A stretch of DNA of 64,000 nucleotides. It comes from Acanthacorydalis orientalis. Its lineage: Eukaryota; Arthropoda; Insecta; Megaloptera; Corydalidae. Position numbers and translations under genes: made by a program. Of this stretch, positions 21,091 to 33,142 are shown in pieces. The stretch lies in contig CM068320.1 in the NCBI GenBank assembly GCA_034766995.1, forward strand, positions 7,078,501-7,142,500, read 5' to 3'. Every line of letters starts with the position of its first letter. The stretch's first letter is position 1. The notes beneath the pieces were generated by a model. The model searched no databases, was not told the DNA's origin, and saw only the letters and a list, made by a program, of their open reading frames with translations.

Positions 21091-22480
21091 CAGACATGTT
21101 GATAAAGTTTAAAAGCCGATTAGTGATAAGACTAACAACTTTGTTTTCAACTTGTGTAACAATAATTAAATTTTATCAAGGGGTTATTTAAATAGATACT
21201 TTATAACGCAAGCAGATATCTATTTCCAAATATGAGGTATGCACGAACGAATAACATTTTATTTAATGTTATTGATGTATAGTTAAAGCTTATACAAAGA
21301 AAATAGAAATTTACAAAATTATATAAAGTTTGATACAGGTATTGTTATGATAAATCTTGATGAAATATTTGGCAAACGAAGCTAAGTAGTAATTCAGATA
21401 AATAGTATTTAAATTATTTTGTCCAATAATAGACATTAAATGTATTTTTAGGTATAAAATCCTGCAAATAGTGTAATTGTTCTGATTAAATAATTAGACT
21501 GTTTTTGAACATAGTATACGGATACTTTTTAAAACTTTATGAAATTAAATGAATGTATTTCTGAAAAAATTAATTGGGTGTATATGTCTCAATAAATTCT
21601 AAAGGTAAATAATAATAAACTGAAGATGTGTCGTTATTTTTTTTTTATATTTTATTTTTATATTTAAGAAAGCAATTCAGACTAATAGAATAATATAAAT
21701 AACATTATAAGTTGTACTCATGTTAGAATCAGGATTTTTATTTTTTAGTTTCTGTCGACCAATAATTTTTAATAGTTTTGAAAGGTATGGTGTTTTACCC
21801 CTAGAAAGATGAATATTTTCATTTCTCATCTACTATTTCAAATACTAATTCATTTTATTTTTATCGGTTCTTTAGATTTTATTACTGTCTTGAAAATGTC
21901 GAAAGAACTTAACTTTTTTGATATATTTGAAATAAGTACTTTTCTGCATATAAAATCTTCTTTATGAATAAAATGGCCAGAATTATTATAATAATTTTTC
22001 AAGTTCTATTGTGGTATTTTTGAAAAATGTCAGGCATCGTTTTAAGTAATTTGACTTTAGAACATTGAACCTTTTCTAATAATATGTTGAGCAGAAGACT
22101 TCTCAATATTTTCTTCTAAAAATCACTTTATTCCAAATATAGACTACATTTATTTTCAATGCACTTAATTATGCATAATTTTATGATTTTATCATGACTA
22201 ACAAAACTTTAATGCGTATTAGCATATTTTCTATTAAAAAACTATTAAAAAAATCATATTTACTTGTAGGTGATAATGAATTTGTATTTTATTGTATAAT
22301 AGAAAATTATGTTCTAAAATATGTAAGTATTGAAAAAATAAAATATATGTAAAAATATATGTACGTTTTATGAAATGAATATTTGAAAAAAAATAATAAT
22401 ATCGAATTAATCAGTATTTGGAAAAAATTTCTATGTTCCCTAAAGTGTCTAGTATTTATAAAAAAATGTATGTAAATACT

Positions 22481-22486
<6 letters not shown>
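21091..22486. other. AT-rich intergenic, nothing recognised
   Basis: There are no frames of interest, no repeat pair and no transposon end that I could find on either strand. Confidence 0.6.

Positions 22487-22540
<54 letters not shown>
22487..22540. repeat. (TA)n-(TG)n compound microsatellite
   Basis: TA repeats run to about 22520 and then TG repeats to 22540. Confidence 0.95.
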
Positions 22541-22866
22541 TATGTATTTATATTTATTTATTGAATTTGAGGTATTAAATTCAGGATTTTTTGCCATTGA
22601 ATATACACACAGAGAATAATTAAGTTTCTTAGATTGTTTGCAAATTTGATCGTCTCTTAAATAATATACGTTCCCGAACAGTACGTACATGTTATCAGTC
22701 TGATAATGTCAATCAGCGTGAATAATGTTGTTACATTAAACAGTTTATTGATAATTAGTTAAATTATTTTAAAGCAAATTTAGTGAGCATGTACAAATTA
22801 CATGAAGTACGAAACATTTACATGTATATTCGTATGGAAATACCTGTATTAATATATAAATACATA

Positions 22867-22869
22867 CAT

Positions 22870-22950
<81 letters not shown>

Positions 22951-22968
22951 CGTGCGTGTGCGTATGTT

Positions 22969-23000
<32 letters not shown>
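22867..23000. repeat. (CA)n-(TA)n-(TG)n-(TA)n compound microsatellite
   Basis: CA repeats (about 22870-22888) pass into a ~48-bp TA run, then TG/CG repeats (about 22936-22965) and a second TA run. The CA-TA-TG part is self-complementary and could fold into a long hairpin. Confidence 0.95.
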
Positions 23001-23002
<2 letters not shown>

Positions 23003-23226
23003 AAGTTGAAATTGTAGAACAATTATGTATAGTTTATAATTATATATAGTTTATGTTGTTAGAAAATCCTTTTTAGCTAATGAACAAAGGAATTGATTTA
23101 TAACTGTTACGTTGTAATTTGAAAATATTTATTATATTGGCTTCTATTATATTCGAATTATAATTTTCATACCGAATGTCATTCAAAGTGTTTTGTAAAT
23201 TAGTATACAGTTTCAGGAATGCAAAT

Positions 23227-23228
<2 letters not shown>

Positions 23229-23268
<40 letters not shown>
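23229..23268. repeat. (TA)n microsatellite
   Basis: A pure TA run of about 40 bp. The surrounding 23001-24376 is AT-rich intergenic sequence in which I recognise no gene. Confidence 0.95.
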
Positions 23269-23271
<3 letters not shown>

Positions 23272-24376
23272 CCTTACCATATATCAAAGAAGAGCTCTCT
23301 GAATCGTTACAATCGTTCAAATTGTTTAATGGTGAAGCATGTGAATTTGTTTTAAAAAGTCGTTCCAATTATTTAGAAAACATTCTTTTTATGTTAAGTT
23401 CCAATTTGCGTTAATGACATTTCTGATCATTTTTATTTAATTGTAAGAAATTTTGTTAAGAATATTTTTTAATTAATGTTATGTTAGAAAGAAGTTTAAT
23501 TCTATTGTGTAAAAATTAATGAACTCTTAAATATTCTTACGTTATCTCTAATGGTAACGTATATACTTTTTCCTTTTTTATATTATTTTTGGTGTAGTTG
23601 CGTAAATTATTACTTTTTAAAATGGCTTATAGGCGAAAATCTTAAAGGTACATGTCTAACTGCGGATTTTATTGGTCAAATAACTAAACTATATTGTTTA
23701 CGCAGTCTTGATAGTTGCTGTTAAAATAGTTTCTTACAATTAATTTTTAATTACTGGGTAGTATAATACATTTTAATGCACTGTAATTAATTCAAATATA
23801 TGATTTTCATTAATTATTTTACCCACGTTGTCATATCTTTTCTATACTTTAATAATATGCCATAATATTATTGTTGTTATTATATGTCATTATGGTATTA
23901 TGTGTATGTTTTTAATTCATTCTAACTTGAAAATAATCGTATAAACTGCCAGGCAGAGTGCACTTAATGAGAAATTATTATTATGAGTATTTTATTTTTC
24001 TATATACTTTTCAATATTGGTTGTTTAAATGTCCGCTTTATTAATATATGTTTTCACAAATTAATTGTTTTTTCACTATACAAACCACATAACATTTCTT
24101 TCTGATAAAATATGCAATAAATTATTATTCACTATTTTTGATTTGTTGGTATACGCGTTTCAATGACAACTCTAATATTTTAAGAGCGCCAAGATACAGA
24201 ATGTCTATTAAAAATATGTTTAATTATACTTTTATTTGACGATTTTTAGAATTTTATTTCAAAATTTGATTAAAGTATGATAACGCACTGCAAAATATTT
24301 TAGTAAAATACATATATTTGTAGAATGGTTACTTGTAGAATCTTGATGATTGATTTATAGTTGAATAAGCAATATA

Positions 24377-25291
24377 CAGGGTGCGGCATAAAGATCTCCC
24401 ATATTTCTGGGAGGTACTGTGTGAGTTGTAGTGTTGGTAAAGAGATGGGATAGATTTAATTCGGTTGGTTAGCCTCTGTCGTTTTTAGTACCCATCATGA
24501 ATTGGTTAGGTGAACATCGGGGATTTGTTGTTCAAGCATATTATGAAAACAACTGTTCTGCGATAACGATGCAAAGAGGGTTCCGTACACTTTCCGCTTG
24601 GTCGGAATGCATTTGTACCAGACATTGTACCAGTGCATTTGTAAAACGGTTTTGCTATGGATTTCTAATCTTTGGGTAACTGGATCCAGACTGAAAAGAA
24701 AATCACCGGGAAGACCTAGATTAGCTCGTATTTTTTTGAGGCAGGTAATACAACAGTAACTGTGATTTATGATCGGTATGTTGAAATGTTGGAGACCTTT
24801 CTGCGCCCCAAGATGGAATGTGGATACAGAACCTGTGTAGTTACAACAGGACGGGGCCACAGCTCACACAGCACAAAGTTCGATCGAAGTGCTGAGGAAA
24901 ATGTTCCCTGGGTGTATGATCTCTTTAAGGAAAGACGTGGGGTGGCCGGAACAGTCACCAGATTTAAGCACATGTGAATTATTCCTTTAGGGATACCTGA
25001 TGGAAAAGGTTTTTAAATATCGTCTTTGTTGTCTTGAGGATTTGAAGGAAAGGATTAGACAAGAAATCGATGCCATTTCACGTGAGATGACACGGAGAGT
25101 TATGGAGAAATTCCTGGAACGTCTTTAACAATGTATTACCAATGACGTCCGCCATTTGTCTGATATAATTTAAAACCCATTAAAACAAAATGGTTTTTAT
25201 GTACCTTTCAGAAATAAATACATTTTTGTTCTAAATAATTTCGTACATTTTTTATGCCCTTTCAAAATGTGGGAAATCTATTCTCACCCTG
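24377..25291 (+). mobile_element. Tc1/mariner-like element of the DUF4817 type, internally deleted
   Basis: The left end CAGGGTGCGGCATAAAGATC and the right end read inward, CAGGGTGAGAATAGATTTCC, form inverted repeats. TA flanks both (24375-24376 and 25292-25293). Internal similarity to a DUF4817 transposase confirms the type. The size of ~915 bp is short, and a central part of the gene is missing. Confidence 0.85.
24497..25126 (+). pseudogene. DUF4817-type transposase relic
   Basis: It opens MNWLGEHRGFVVQAYYENN at 24497, the start of the helix-turn-helix DUF4817 domain, then after a shift TGSRLKRKSPGRPRL. About 100 or more residues that should carry the first catalytic Asp are missing. It resumes with VIYDRYVEMLETFLRPKM, then QDGATAH-like coding (24848-24872) and frames encoding RGVAWPEQSPDLSTCELFL, the second and third catalytic region. 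The tail reads YLMEKVF and CLEDLKERIRQEIDAI. In the wider family these are DDE transposases of arthropods. It is broken by frameshifts and a deletion. Confidence 0.8.
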
Positions 25292-25859
25292 TATTAAAAG
25301 AGTTATTAGAAGAAGAAACTGATGAAAACGAACATAATACAGAAGAATACCATACTTTGAAAATATTATTTGAGTGACTGAATTACTAGTAGACGAATTT
25401 AACGAATATTTACCCAAAAATATTTTTAATTTTTGTTATATTAAATATAATATCTTTCAATATTAAACTTTTGTGTAGCACTTCACATGTTGAATGCTCT
25501 CAGAAATACAGAATGTGTTTTCGAAAAAATAGCACTTCAGTTGATAAAATCACATTTCGGCCAAATCTGCCATAAGAAATTTAAATAAAAAATAAAATCA
25601 TAAAAAAATATTGTACCAATGTTGAGTGTTTATATAGACAATAGTATTGCAATTACATAAAAAAACTGTACTTTTTAATTGGAGAACAATTATGTTTTCA
25701 TTTATTAAGAAAAATAACTATATTATAGATTAAAAAGGAAAGCTGAAAATCAGATACACAAAAAGATTAACATTTAAAATAAATTGAAGTCTAAAAGGAA
25801 TTATAATCTCAAATACTTTGTACTATATAAATGAAACAGTGATGCTGTTCCTGACTTTT
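25292..25859. other. AT-rich intergenic, nothing recognised
   Basis: No gene, repeat pair or transposon end was recognised in this stretch. Confidence 0.6.
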
Positions 25860-26110
25860 ATTCGTTCTCTGATTGGTTGATATCACTCAGGTGATCTGTA
25901 TTCTGATTGGTTGATATCAGTCACGTAGTCTATGTTATGACTGGTTACTATTAATCGAGTGATTGATAAAAAAATAATAATTTTCATTTTATGTATATTA
26001 TTTGTTAATTTCTGTTAGTTGCTAAGGAAGAGCGAGCGTTAGTGACAGGAGGGCATATCCTCTCCGGGGGTTGGCGAGCGCAGCGTGCAGGGGATGGAAC
26101 TCCAAATCTT
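25860..26110. repeat. short ~36-bp tandem repeat next to a GC-rich patch
   Basis: CTGATTGGTTGATATCA occurs at about 25867 and 25903, with a weaker third copy (TGACTGGTTACTATTA) near 25938; the step is ~36 bp. A GC-rich patch follows at 26020-26110 (GAGCGAGCG, CTCTCCGGGGG, GGCGAGCGCAGCGTGCAGG). This could be the remains of an unclassified transposon. No ends or frame were found. Confidence 0.6.
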
Positions 26111-26726
26111 TATAATTCTATTTCAAAAAATCTTTAGTCGTAGTGCAATAAAAATATATTAATTAAAAACATATATTTTTATACAATATATAATTATGAA
26201 TTTGCAGCATTTATGAACTATTACTTTATTTAAACATAATATTAATTTTTTTCAATCAAATTGCTGAACTTTTAACAAAGTACTTTTTGACATAAGAATA
26301 TATATTCAAGCCCCATCTCTAATGCCTAATATTTTTCATTTCTTAATGTTCAAAGTAACAGGGTAGTAATTAATATATATTTGTTAATTAATCCATCTAC
26401 AAATCAATCATATTTAAAACAATTTTCAGCGTAAAGAGAATACATATTATTAACATTATGATCATGTAATCTTTATATAAATGAATTTACGATGAACACC
26501 TACTAGACAAGTATAAATAGCAATATCAGTGATTAAAATGGTTATTTATGTTCACTAACAAACTTGTGATTACAAGGAAGTTTAATAAGTGTGTGCGTGT
26601 GTATGTGTGTTATATATAGAGTGTAATTGAAAATGTAACAGAGTTTTCAGTACATATTTGACGTTTGATAAGGGTAACCGGATTTATTTTTTATTTTACG
26701 GATTAAATTAAACATTCATAGTTATG

Positions 26727-26732
<6 letters not shown>

Positions 26733-26765
<33 letters not shown>

Positions 26766-26800
26766 CAATTAATCAATTACCAAATGCATAAATAGAACAA

Positions 26801-26853
<53 letters not shown>
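26733..26853. repeat. two (TA)n tracts
   Basis: TA runs at about 26733-26760 and 26812-26853 are separated by ~50 bp of unique sequence. Confidence 0.95.
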
Positions 26854-26857
<4 letters not shown>

Positions 26858-27080
26858 TTAATGATAAAATCAAAATATTAGATGGAAGTGATTATAAGTT
26901 TGAATATGTTGCTAATTTTAAAATTTATTTTTATTTTATACAATTTTGCGACTATCCAAACGTATTTAAGTATAATTTACGTAACATTTTAAACAAATAC
27001 ACATGTTGTAGTTAATTGGTATATTTAATTCAGTGAATCATTTAATATTTAAAAAATGTGTTCAGTTTAAGAAAAAAAGG

Positions 27081-27082
<2 letters not shown>

Positions 27083-27138
<56 letters not shown>

Positions 27139-27160
27139 GTGTGTGTGTATGTATGTGTGT
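27083..27160. repeat. (TA)n-(TG)n microsatellite
   Basis: A TA run of about 50 bp passes into TGTGTG/TATG repeats. Confidence 0.95.
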
Positions 27161-27774
27161 AAAAATATATTTGATTTTTAAATAGAAATAGAAGAACTTC
27201 TAAAAGAAGTATTAGAATCCATGAATCTGTATCAGAATGATACCCGTCCGAGAGATTTTTGATCAGAATGTGGATTTGTACACAGGTTTATCTCTAAGAA
27301 TGATTATGAAAGTATGAATATGTTAGTTATAAAATTATAAATATAGAAATAGTGAGTGAAAATGATTATGGAACTTAAATGTATATACTATATAAACGGT
27401 TCTAACTTTTAGTAGTCTGTGAACACATACTCCAGTTAAACTTTTTTTTTGGATTCTTTGAATTGAAAATACATTCTACTATTATATATCAAAATAAAAT
27501 GTTTGTAAGTAGTCATACTATTAATTAGTGCCTATAGTGGAAGTAAAAAATAAAAAATCTAAAATTTAACCAATATAAACATACAAAACTTTTATTTATA
27601 TGAGTATATTAAATATATTGTTACACAATGCATAACGAGATTTAAAAGATAACCAAAAACATGTACAATTATACATATTTCTGGTTATATTTACTTTATG
27701 TACGATTAATTTGGTTAAGTTAGACGTTACATGAAGAACGTACAAAACATGTATGTTTAAATATTATATTTAAC

Positions 27775-28045
27775 TGTGTATAATAGTTATAATACTGTTG
27801 GGTTTATTTGGTTATATGACTTTTCATACATGAATTTCTTTTCAGTCAAAAACCAAAAAAATATTGTTCTGAACAAAAAAAATTAATAAATTAATGTTTA
27901 ACATTTTTGATTGTGTATAATAGCTACAATATTGTTGGGTTATTGTGACTATTTTTATTTTCACAAATGATTTCTTTTCAGTCCATAAATCATAAAAATT
28001 ATTCTGGACAATGTGTCTAATATTAAATTGTTACTTATGCACATT
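27775..28045. repeat. diverged tandem duplication, period ~137 bp
   Basis: TGTGTATAATAGTTATAATA at 27775 is matched by TGTGTATAATAGCTACAATA at 27912. Both continue through CTGTTGGGTT or TTGTTGGGTT, then ATTTCTTTTCAGTC and a CTGAACA or CTGGACA end. Identity falls toward the right. It is an old local duplication without coding sense. Confidence 0.7.
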
Positions 28046-30533
28046 TTAATGACTTTTACAATATTTTTAGACCGAAAAGGTACAGAAAAGTGTGATTCTG
28101 ATTAGATTTTTTGTAGCTTAGCGTTCTAAGATTGTTTGAAAATGAACAGTAATCATTTATTGAAAAATATCATTTATCATTTTGGATAAAAAAATGTTGT
28201 TTGTAAGGAAAGAGTAAAATTCATTTGTGAAATTGAACATTTAAAATTTTCAGTTCGACATTTTCTACTACATGATTGTAACATCTATTTTAATCAAAAT
28301 AATCTTGCAGATTTTTAATTGTCTTAAAGCTACCTACCTACATCTCGCAAATAAAACATTTTATTTATATGAGTAGTTAGTCATACATTTTTTTTATTTA
28401 AATCGAAATATAGAATTAGTTTTAAAAATAAACATTTAAATATTTTTTGGTATTTTTTTAGTATCTGATACATTATTATTTTCTATTCAAAATTTTAATA
28501 GACTTAGTAAAAAGACATCATATTAAGTTATAGATTGAACTGACATTTAAATTTTCATAAACTTAAAAACAATTGGACAAACTAGAGCTTTTTATAAAAA
28601 AAACATTTGTATTTACATTTTTGTTTTCTGTATATTGAAACACAACTAAGAAATTGATCTATACTATTTATTTTTTAGTCTGTTATGAACTTTTGTATTG
28701 GGCGGATGATTTTTCTGTTTATGTTGGTTGTAGAAATCATCGGTATATATTTTATTTTTTAAGTTTTCAATAATTATAGGATTATTTGGTTTTTATTTTA
28801 AATATGATTTTAAGATATCATTATTTTATATCTTCATCATAATATCAGATTTGTTTAATATGTTATTTAATAGTCTAATTTTATCATACATTCTAATTAT
28901 ATTGAAAAGTAATTTTTGACGAATTTCAGACTATAATTAATTTCTTAGTTTCTTAGTTTCACTCTCGATTAACAGATTATATCATAGTGAAATCAATGGA
29001 AATTATAATTTAAAATTTATGTAAGTTAAAAATACAAGAATCTGACATTATTGAAGTGTTATTTTTTCAAAAATGTGTAATAAATCAAAAATAAATGACA
29101 ACATATAATTGAATTGTTAAAATTGAAGAAAATAACAGTTAAAAATATATATAATTAATGAAGTGAAGACAGAATAGAAATAGTGTTGTGGAAATTGTAA
29201 AATATGAAGTATTTCATACAGAAAATGCTATTTTAATTCAGAATTAAAAAATTTAAATCTATATATTTTTAATTATTTTTGAATATTATATTCGAGTATT
29301 TATAACAAAAATATATCAAGAATATCAGCGATCATCGTTGAGTCATACAATAAACGAATAAAAATTTTAATATAGTTTTATGATGTGTTTACATTTAATG
29401 TTGTACTAAAACGACGTTGAATATTTAATCATATATCATACTTGCATCTTCATCTGTAAGATTTTGCACGGAACATGTTTACAATAAGGATGCAGAAGTG
29501 TCTGTGAAACACTTGGCAACTGTTCTTCGAACCATTTGAATAATTTTACATAACTTACATACATCTTAAATTGTGGTGTGCTTAAAAAAAGTGTACTAGT
29601 TACAACGGAAGTACGTTTTTAGTACTATAATTAAGGAATTTGCATTCCGTTTCTTTATGCACTTTAAAAAAATTCGCGAATGGTATTGCATGTTTTACTT
29701 GAATTCATTTACATATCGTACATATAGAAGGTTATTCTTGTTAGATACTTTGTGTTGGACACAGAGTATAAGTTTTGGAATAATAAACGTTAATTTAATG
29801 AGTGAAATATACATTTAAAAGAAATAATATAAGTAGAGGAAGAGATAAATTATATTGCTTGTTGATTGTGTCGTATATACAAATATTAATAAATAATATT
29901 TTTCATTGTGGATTAAAAAAGTGAAATTAAAATATTCCTAATTTAAGTGATGGGAGTTAAATTTTTTTTATAGTATTTATAGAAGAACTTCGAATATTAA
30001 CCATTGTATTTGATTTTATGTATATATATCAGTACGAAAAACAATTGAAGCTGATATTGGGAAGTTGAAAGGTCATTTTTTTTAAATTAAAATTAGATAT
30101 ATTAACAGTTTGTAGTAAGATTTGTTTCCTTCTTTGTGTCATACACTGGCTTGTTTCTGTAGTTCGAAATTGTAAAGTCGTATCGTGCAAATAATAATGA
30201 AAGGCACTAATGGCCTTGTTATAAATTCTATTGAAAATATAGCAAGAGCGTTAATTAATGAACTTCCATGTAACGCATACGTTCAAACTTAAAAATAGAC
30301 AACACTCTCTCGTATGTGAAGTTTATAATTTAGAGCTTTGACAACACATGCTGCTAATGTTACTTGAAAACTATACACATTACCTCTACGTGGACATTAT
30401 TACTTTGTACTGAAGTAAACTTATGAATTGCTCTTTTATACGCAACTGAAACGTTCTGTTCTTATTAAAATTAAATACGGATAACGTTTAAAATTATTAT
30501 TTTTTAAATGTATATATATAATATATATATAAT
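28046..30533. other. AT-rich intergenic with two more complex patches
   Basis: No gene was recognised. Patches of less AT-rich, non-repetitive sequence at about 29440-29560 and 30120-30430 (the latter with GAGCGTTAATTAATGAAC) could be regulatory, but I have no further evidence. Confidence 0.5.
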
Positions 30534-31283
30534 TTAAGGGATTAGGTACAGTTGCAAGGCCTAAAAAAATGCTTTTTTTGAGAATTTGTTTTAAAGAAAG
30601 TTTTGAATATTTAGTGATTAAAGTTTCTAATTTCGAAAGATACATATTTTAAGAAGTTACAGTAATTTTTCAAGTAAAAAGAGTGATAAATAACCGAGTT
30701 ACTGCCAGTATGCCAGAGGTCCAAAAAAAAAATTTGTTTTTGCGGTGCGTAACATAACTCATGACTAAATCATTTTAAACAAAAAAAAGCGTAAAGAGTT
30801 AGTAAAATATAATATTCTTGTGTACTTATCGGAGAGATTTTATCAAAATTTTATTTTTTTACAAAATGGCGGATGTTCAAATTAAAAAGTTTTTTTTTCA
30901 CAAAAAATCGGTCATTTTTCGGTTCTATTAAAAAAAATAAAGTCAAAATTAAAAATATCTCGCTGACAAGTACACCACAATTATATTATTAATAACTCGT
31001 TAAAATTTGATAAGGATCGGTTGAGCCGTTCTTGAGATTTTCTACGCACCGACTTTGAAAACGTTGTTTCGAGAAAAACGCGTTTAAAGTTTTGGGTACG
31101 ATTTACACGTATATAAAAATTTGCTGCGAGGCCGCTCGAGATGCTTTCGGTTAAAGTCATATATCTCCGTAAGTTAAGCTCCGATTTACTTGAAATTTTG
31201 ACACAATATATTTGAAATGTTATACTTTCAGAAAATGCAAAAAAATTTAAAAATCAAAATCACAAGTGTACCTAACCCCTTAA
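30534..31283. mobile_element. 750-bp non-autonomous DNA transposon with TTAA target sites
   Basis: The left end reads TTAAGGGATTAGGTACAGTT at 30534. The right end, read inward from 31283, reads TTAAGGGGTTAGGTACACTT. That gives a TTAA on both sides and inverted repeats matching at 14 of the 16 bases after TTAA. The interior has no transposase frame. TTAA duplication is known for piggyBac and Kolobok. Termini beginning GGG rather than CCY speak against classical piggyBac, so a Kolobok-like assignment is my inference. Confidence 0.85.
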
Positions 31284-32144
31284 TAAAGAAATTAAGATTC
31301 TCTTTACAAAAACAAATAACTTTTTTTTTATAGAAAGAAAGATTTTTTAATAAACTTATCAAAAACAAAATATTTAAAACATGAAAATAAAAAAGAAAAA
31401 TCTGAGAAATATAATTGTGTGTTGTTGAATGTATACCCGATTTTTTTTATTAGACGATTTATCTTCTATGCATTTATTTTTCGAAAAGTACAGTTCTTTT
31501 TTAAAAAAATCAAAAGTTGCCCAAAGATAGCTCAAAAATAAAAACTTTAATGTTCAAATTATGAATTTTTATTTCCATTTTTTAATTTATATTTTTAGAA
31601 ATATGATGTGAATTTATCAAAACGTAAACAAAATGAAGAATTATCATTTTGTTGGAATATTACATTTTTTTTTTAATTTTAGTGTATTATACAATATGTT
31701 TGTAGTATTAGACGTGCATAGTAAAGTGTAGTGTAATAATTTGTTAGTACATATGTACATAATAAAATATTAAAAATTAATTAAAAATTCCATGAAAAAT
31801 TTAAAATTGATAAATGTATCACCGATGACCGTTATAGAAATTTATAAAAAAAATATTTTTTAGCTTTTGAAATCATAAAATGGTAAGAAAATTGAATAAA
31901 ATCATCAAACGCATGGAAAACTTGTTGGAAACAAAAATTAAAGTTTTAGACTATTGGGATCAAGTAATTCGCGGCTAGAACTAAACCATCAAAATACCCG
32001 GTAGTCCGTTACTAGAACATCCAAATGTGAATGTAGTTTTTCTCCCATCAAACACTATACCAATTATTTATTCATTGAATGGAGGAGATTATTACAACTT
32101 TCAAAATGATAGAGAAAAAAATGGAGGTTGTATATGTACACAAT
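31284..32144. other. AT-rich intergenic, nothing recognised
   Basis: No frame or repeat pair of note was recognised between the TTAA element and copy 2 of the unnamed inverted-repeat element. Confidence 0.6.
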
Positions 32145-32743
32145 CGCAGGAGTTTAAGTGGAATTACGTCGTGTTAGAAAAGTGAAAATATTTTCATTTG
32201 TTTACAAAAACATAATTTCATCTTTTCAGATGGGATAAAAGTAATTTTTTTCGAACTCTCTGGCCTTTACTCTTCTACCGCTTTACGTTTTTTTGTGGTT
32301 TCTTACACGTTCCGAAACAGTTTTTCTGGGCATTTTAAGTTTTGGAGATATTTATAAATTTGATAGCTTAATTTCTGAAAATTTGTAAAAATTAAAAAAA
32401 TGACTAAGTTCTCCATACAGAGTTTTGAAAACTATAACCGCAGATATGTTTTTATCGTACGATAAAGGGCTTTAGAGATATTTATCTTTTAGTGCTGACA
32501 CAACGTGAAAATCGATGTTTAAATTTGCAAGGTCATAAATTTTAGTCTACTTACCGGATTTTAACAAATGAAGCATTTTTAAGTTTCGAAGTTCTTTAGC
32601 TCTTAATCACTTTTGATCCGGTGTGAATCGATTGAACGATTGGGGCATACTAAGCGCGAATCTGCGTCACAGCATTTGGTAACGCTCCCAACGTTAACAT
32701 GCCACCCCGCTTAATGAAACTGTATACGTAATTCTACGTCAAA
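32145..32743. mobile_element. non-coding inverted-repeat element, copy 2
   Basis: This is collinear with 16830-17818 but lacks ~345 bp of its left-central part. The ends are inverted: GTGGAATTACGT near 32158 and, from the right, GACGTAGAATTACGT near 32741. Identity to copy 1 is roughly four fifths by eye, so both are old. Confidence 0.75.
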
Positions 32744-32974
32744 ATGATGAACTTGAAATTAAGAGACTTTCGGATTTTTTTTCCATTATGGAATGCATCT
32801 TTGACCTGTTTTAAGCAGTTACGAAATTAAGATCATCTACGTTGAACGCATGCTGAAAATTATGTCCAGAATATATTAAAACTCAAATATCTTCGACAGA
32901 TAATGCTATCAATTATTCAGACATGATATATTTGGTAATATATGTGAGTGAAAAAAGCGTGGAATATATGATGC

Positions 32975-33142
32975 ATGATCATGTTGCAGAGACTACTAGA
33001 CCAGATATTAGATGATGAAGACTTAATTGAAATGTTTTCAGTGAGCGTCGAATCAGAAAATAATAGTAACAACGAGGTAGATGAACTACCAGTTAAAGCA
33101 AAATCAAATAAAGATGGACTAAAAATTGAAATACAGCCATAA
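32975..33142 (+). other. short acidic open frame, unrecognised
   Basis: A 55-codon frame reads MIMLQRLLDQ and LDDEDLIEMFSVSVESENN before a stop at 33140. Acidic leaders of this kind open some transposases, piggyBac among them, but no downstream domain is visible and the composition could be chance. I give it no function. The opposite strand has a longer frame (32917-33270) that is its Ser-rich shadow. Confidence 0.2.
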
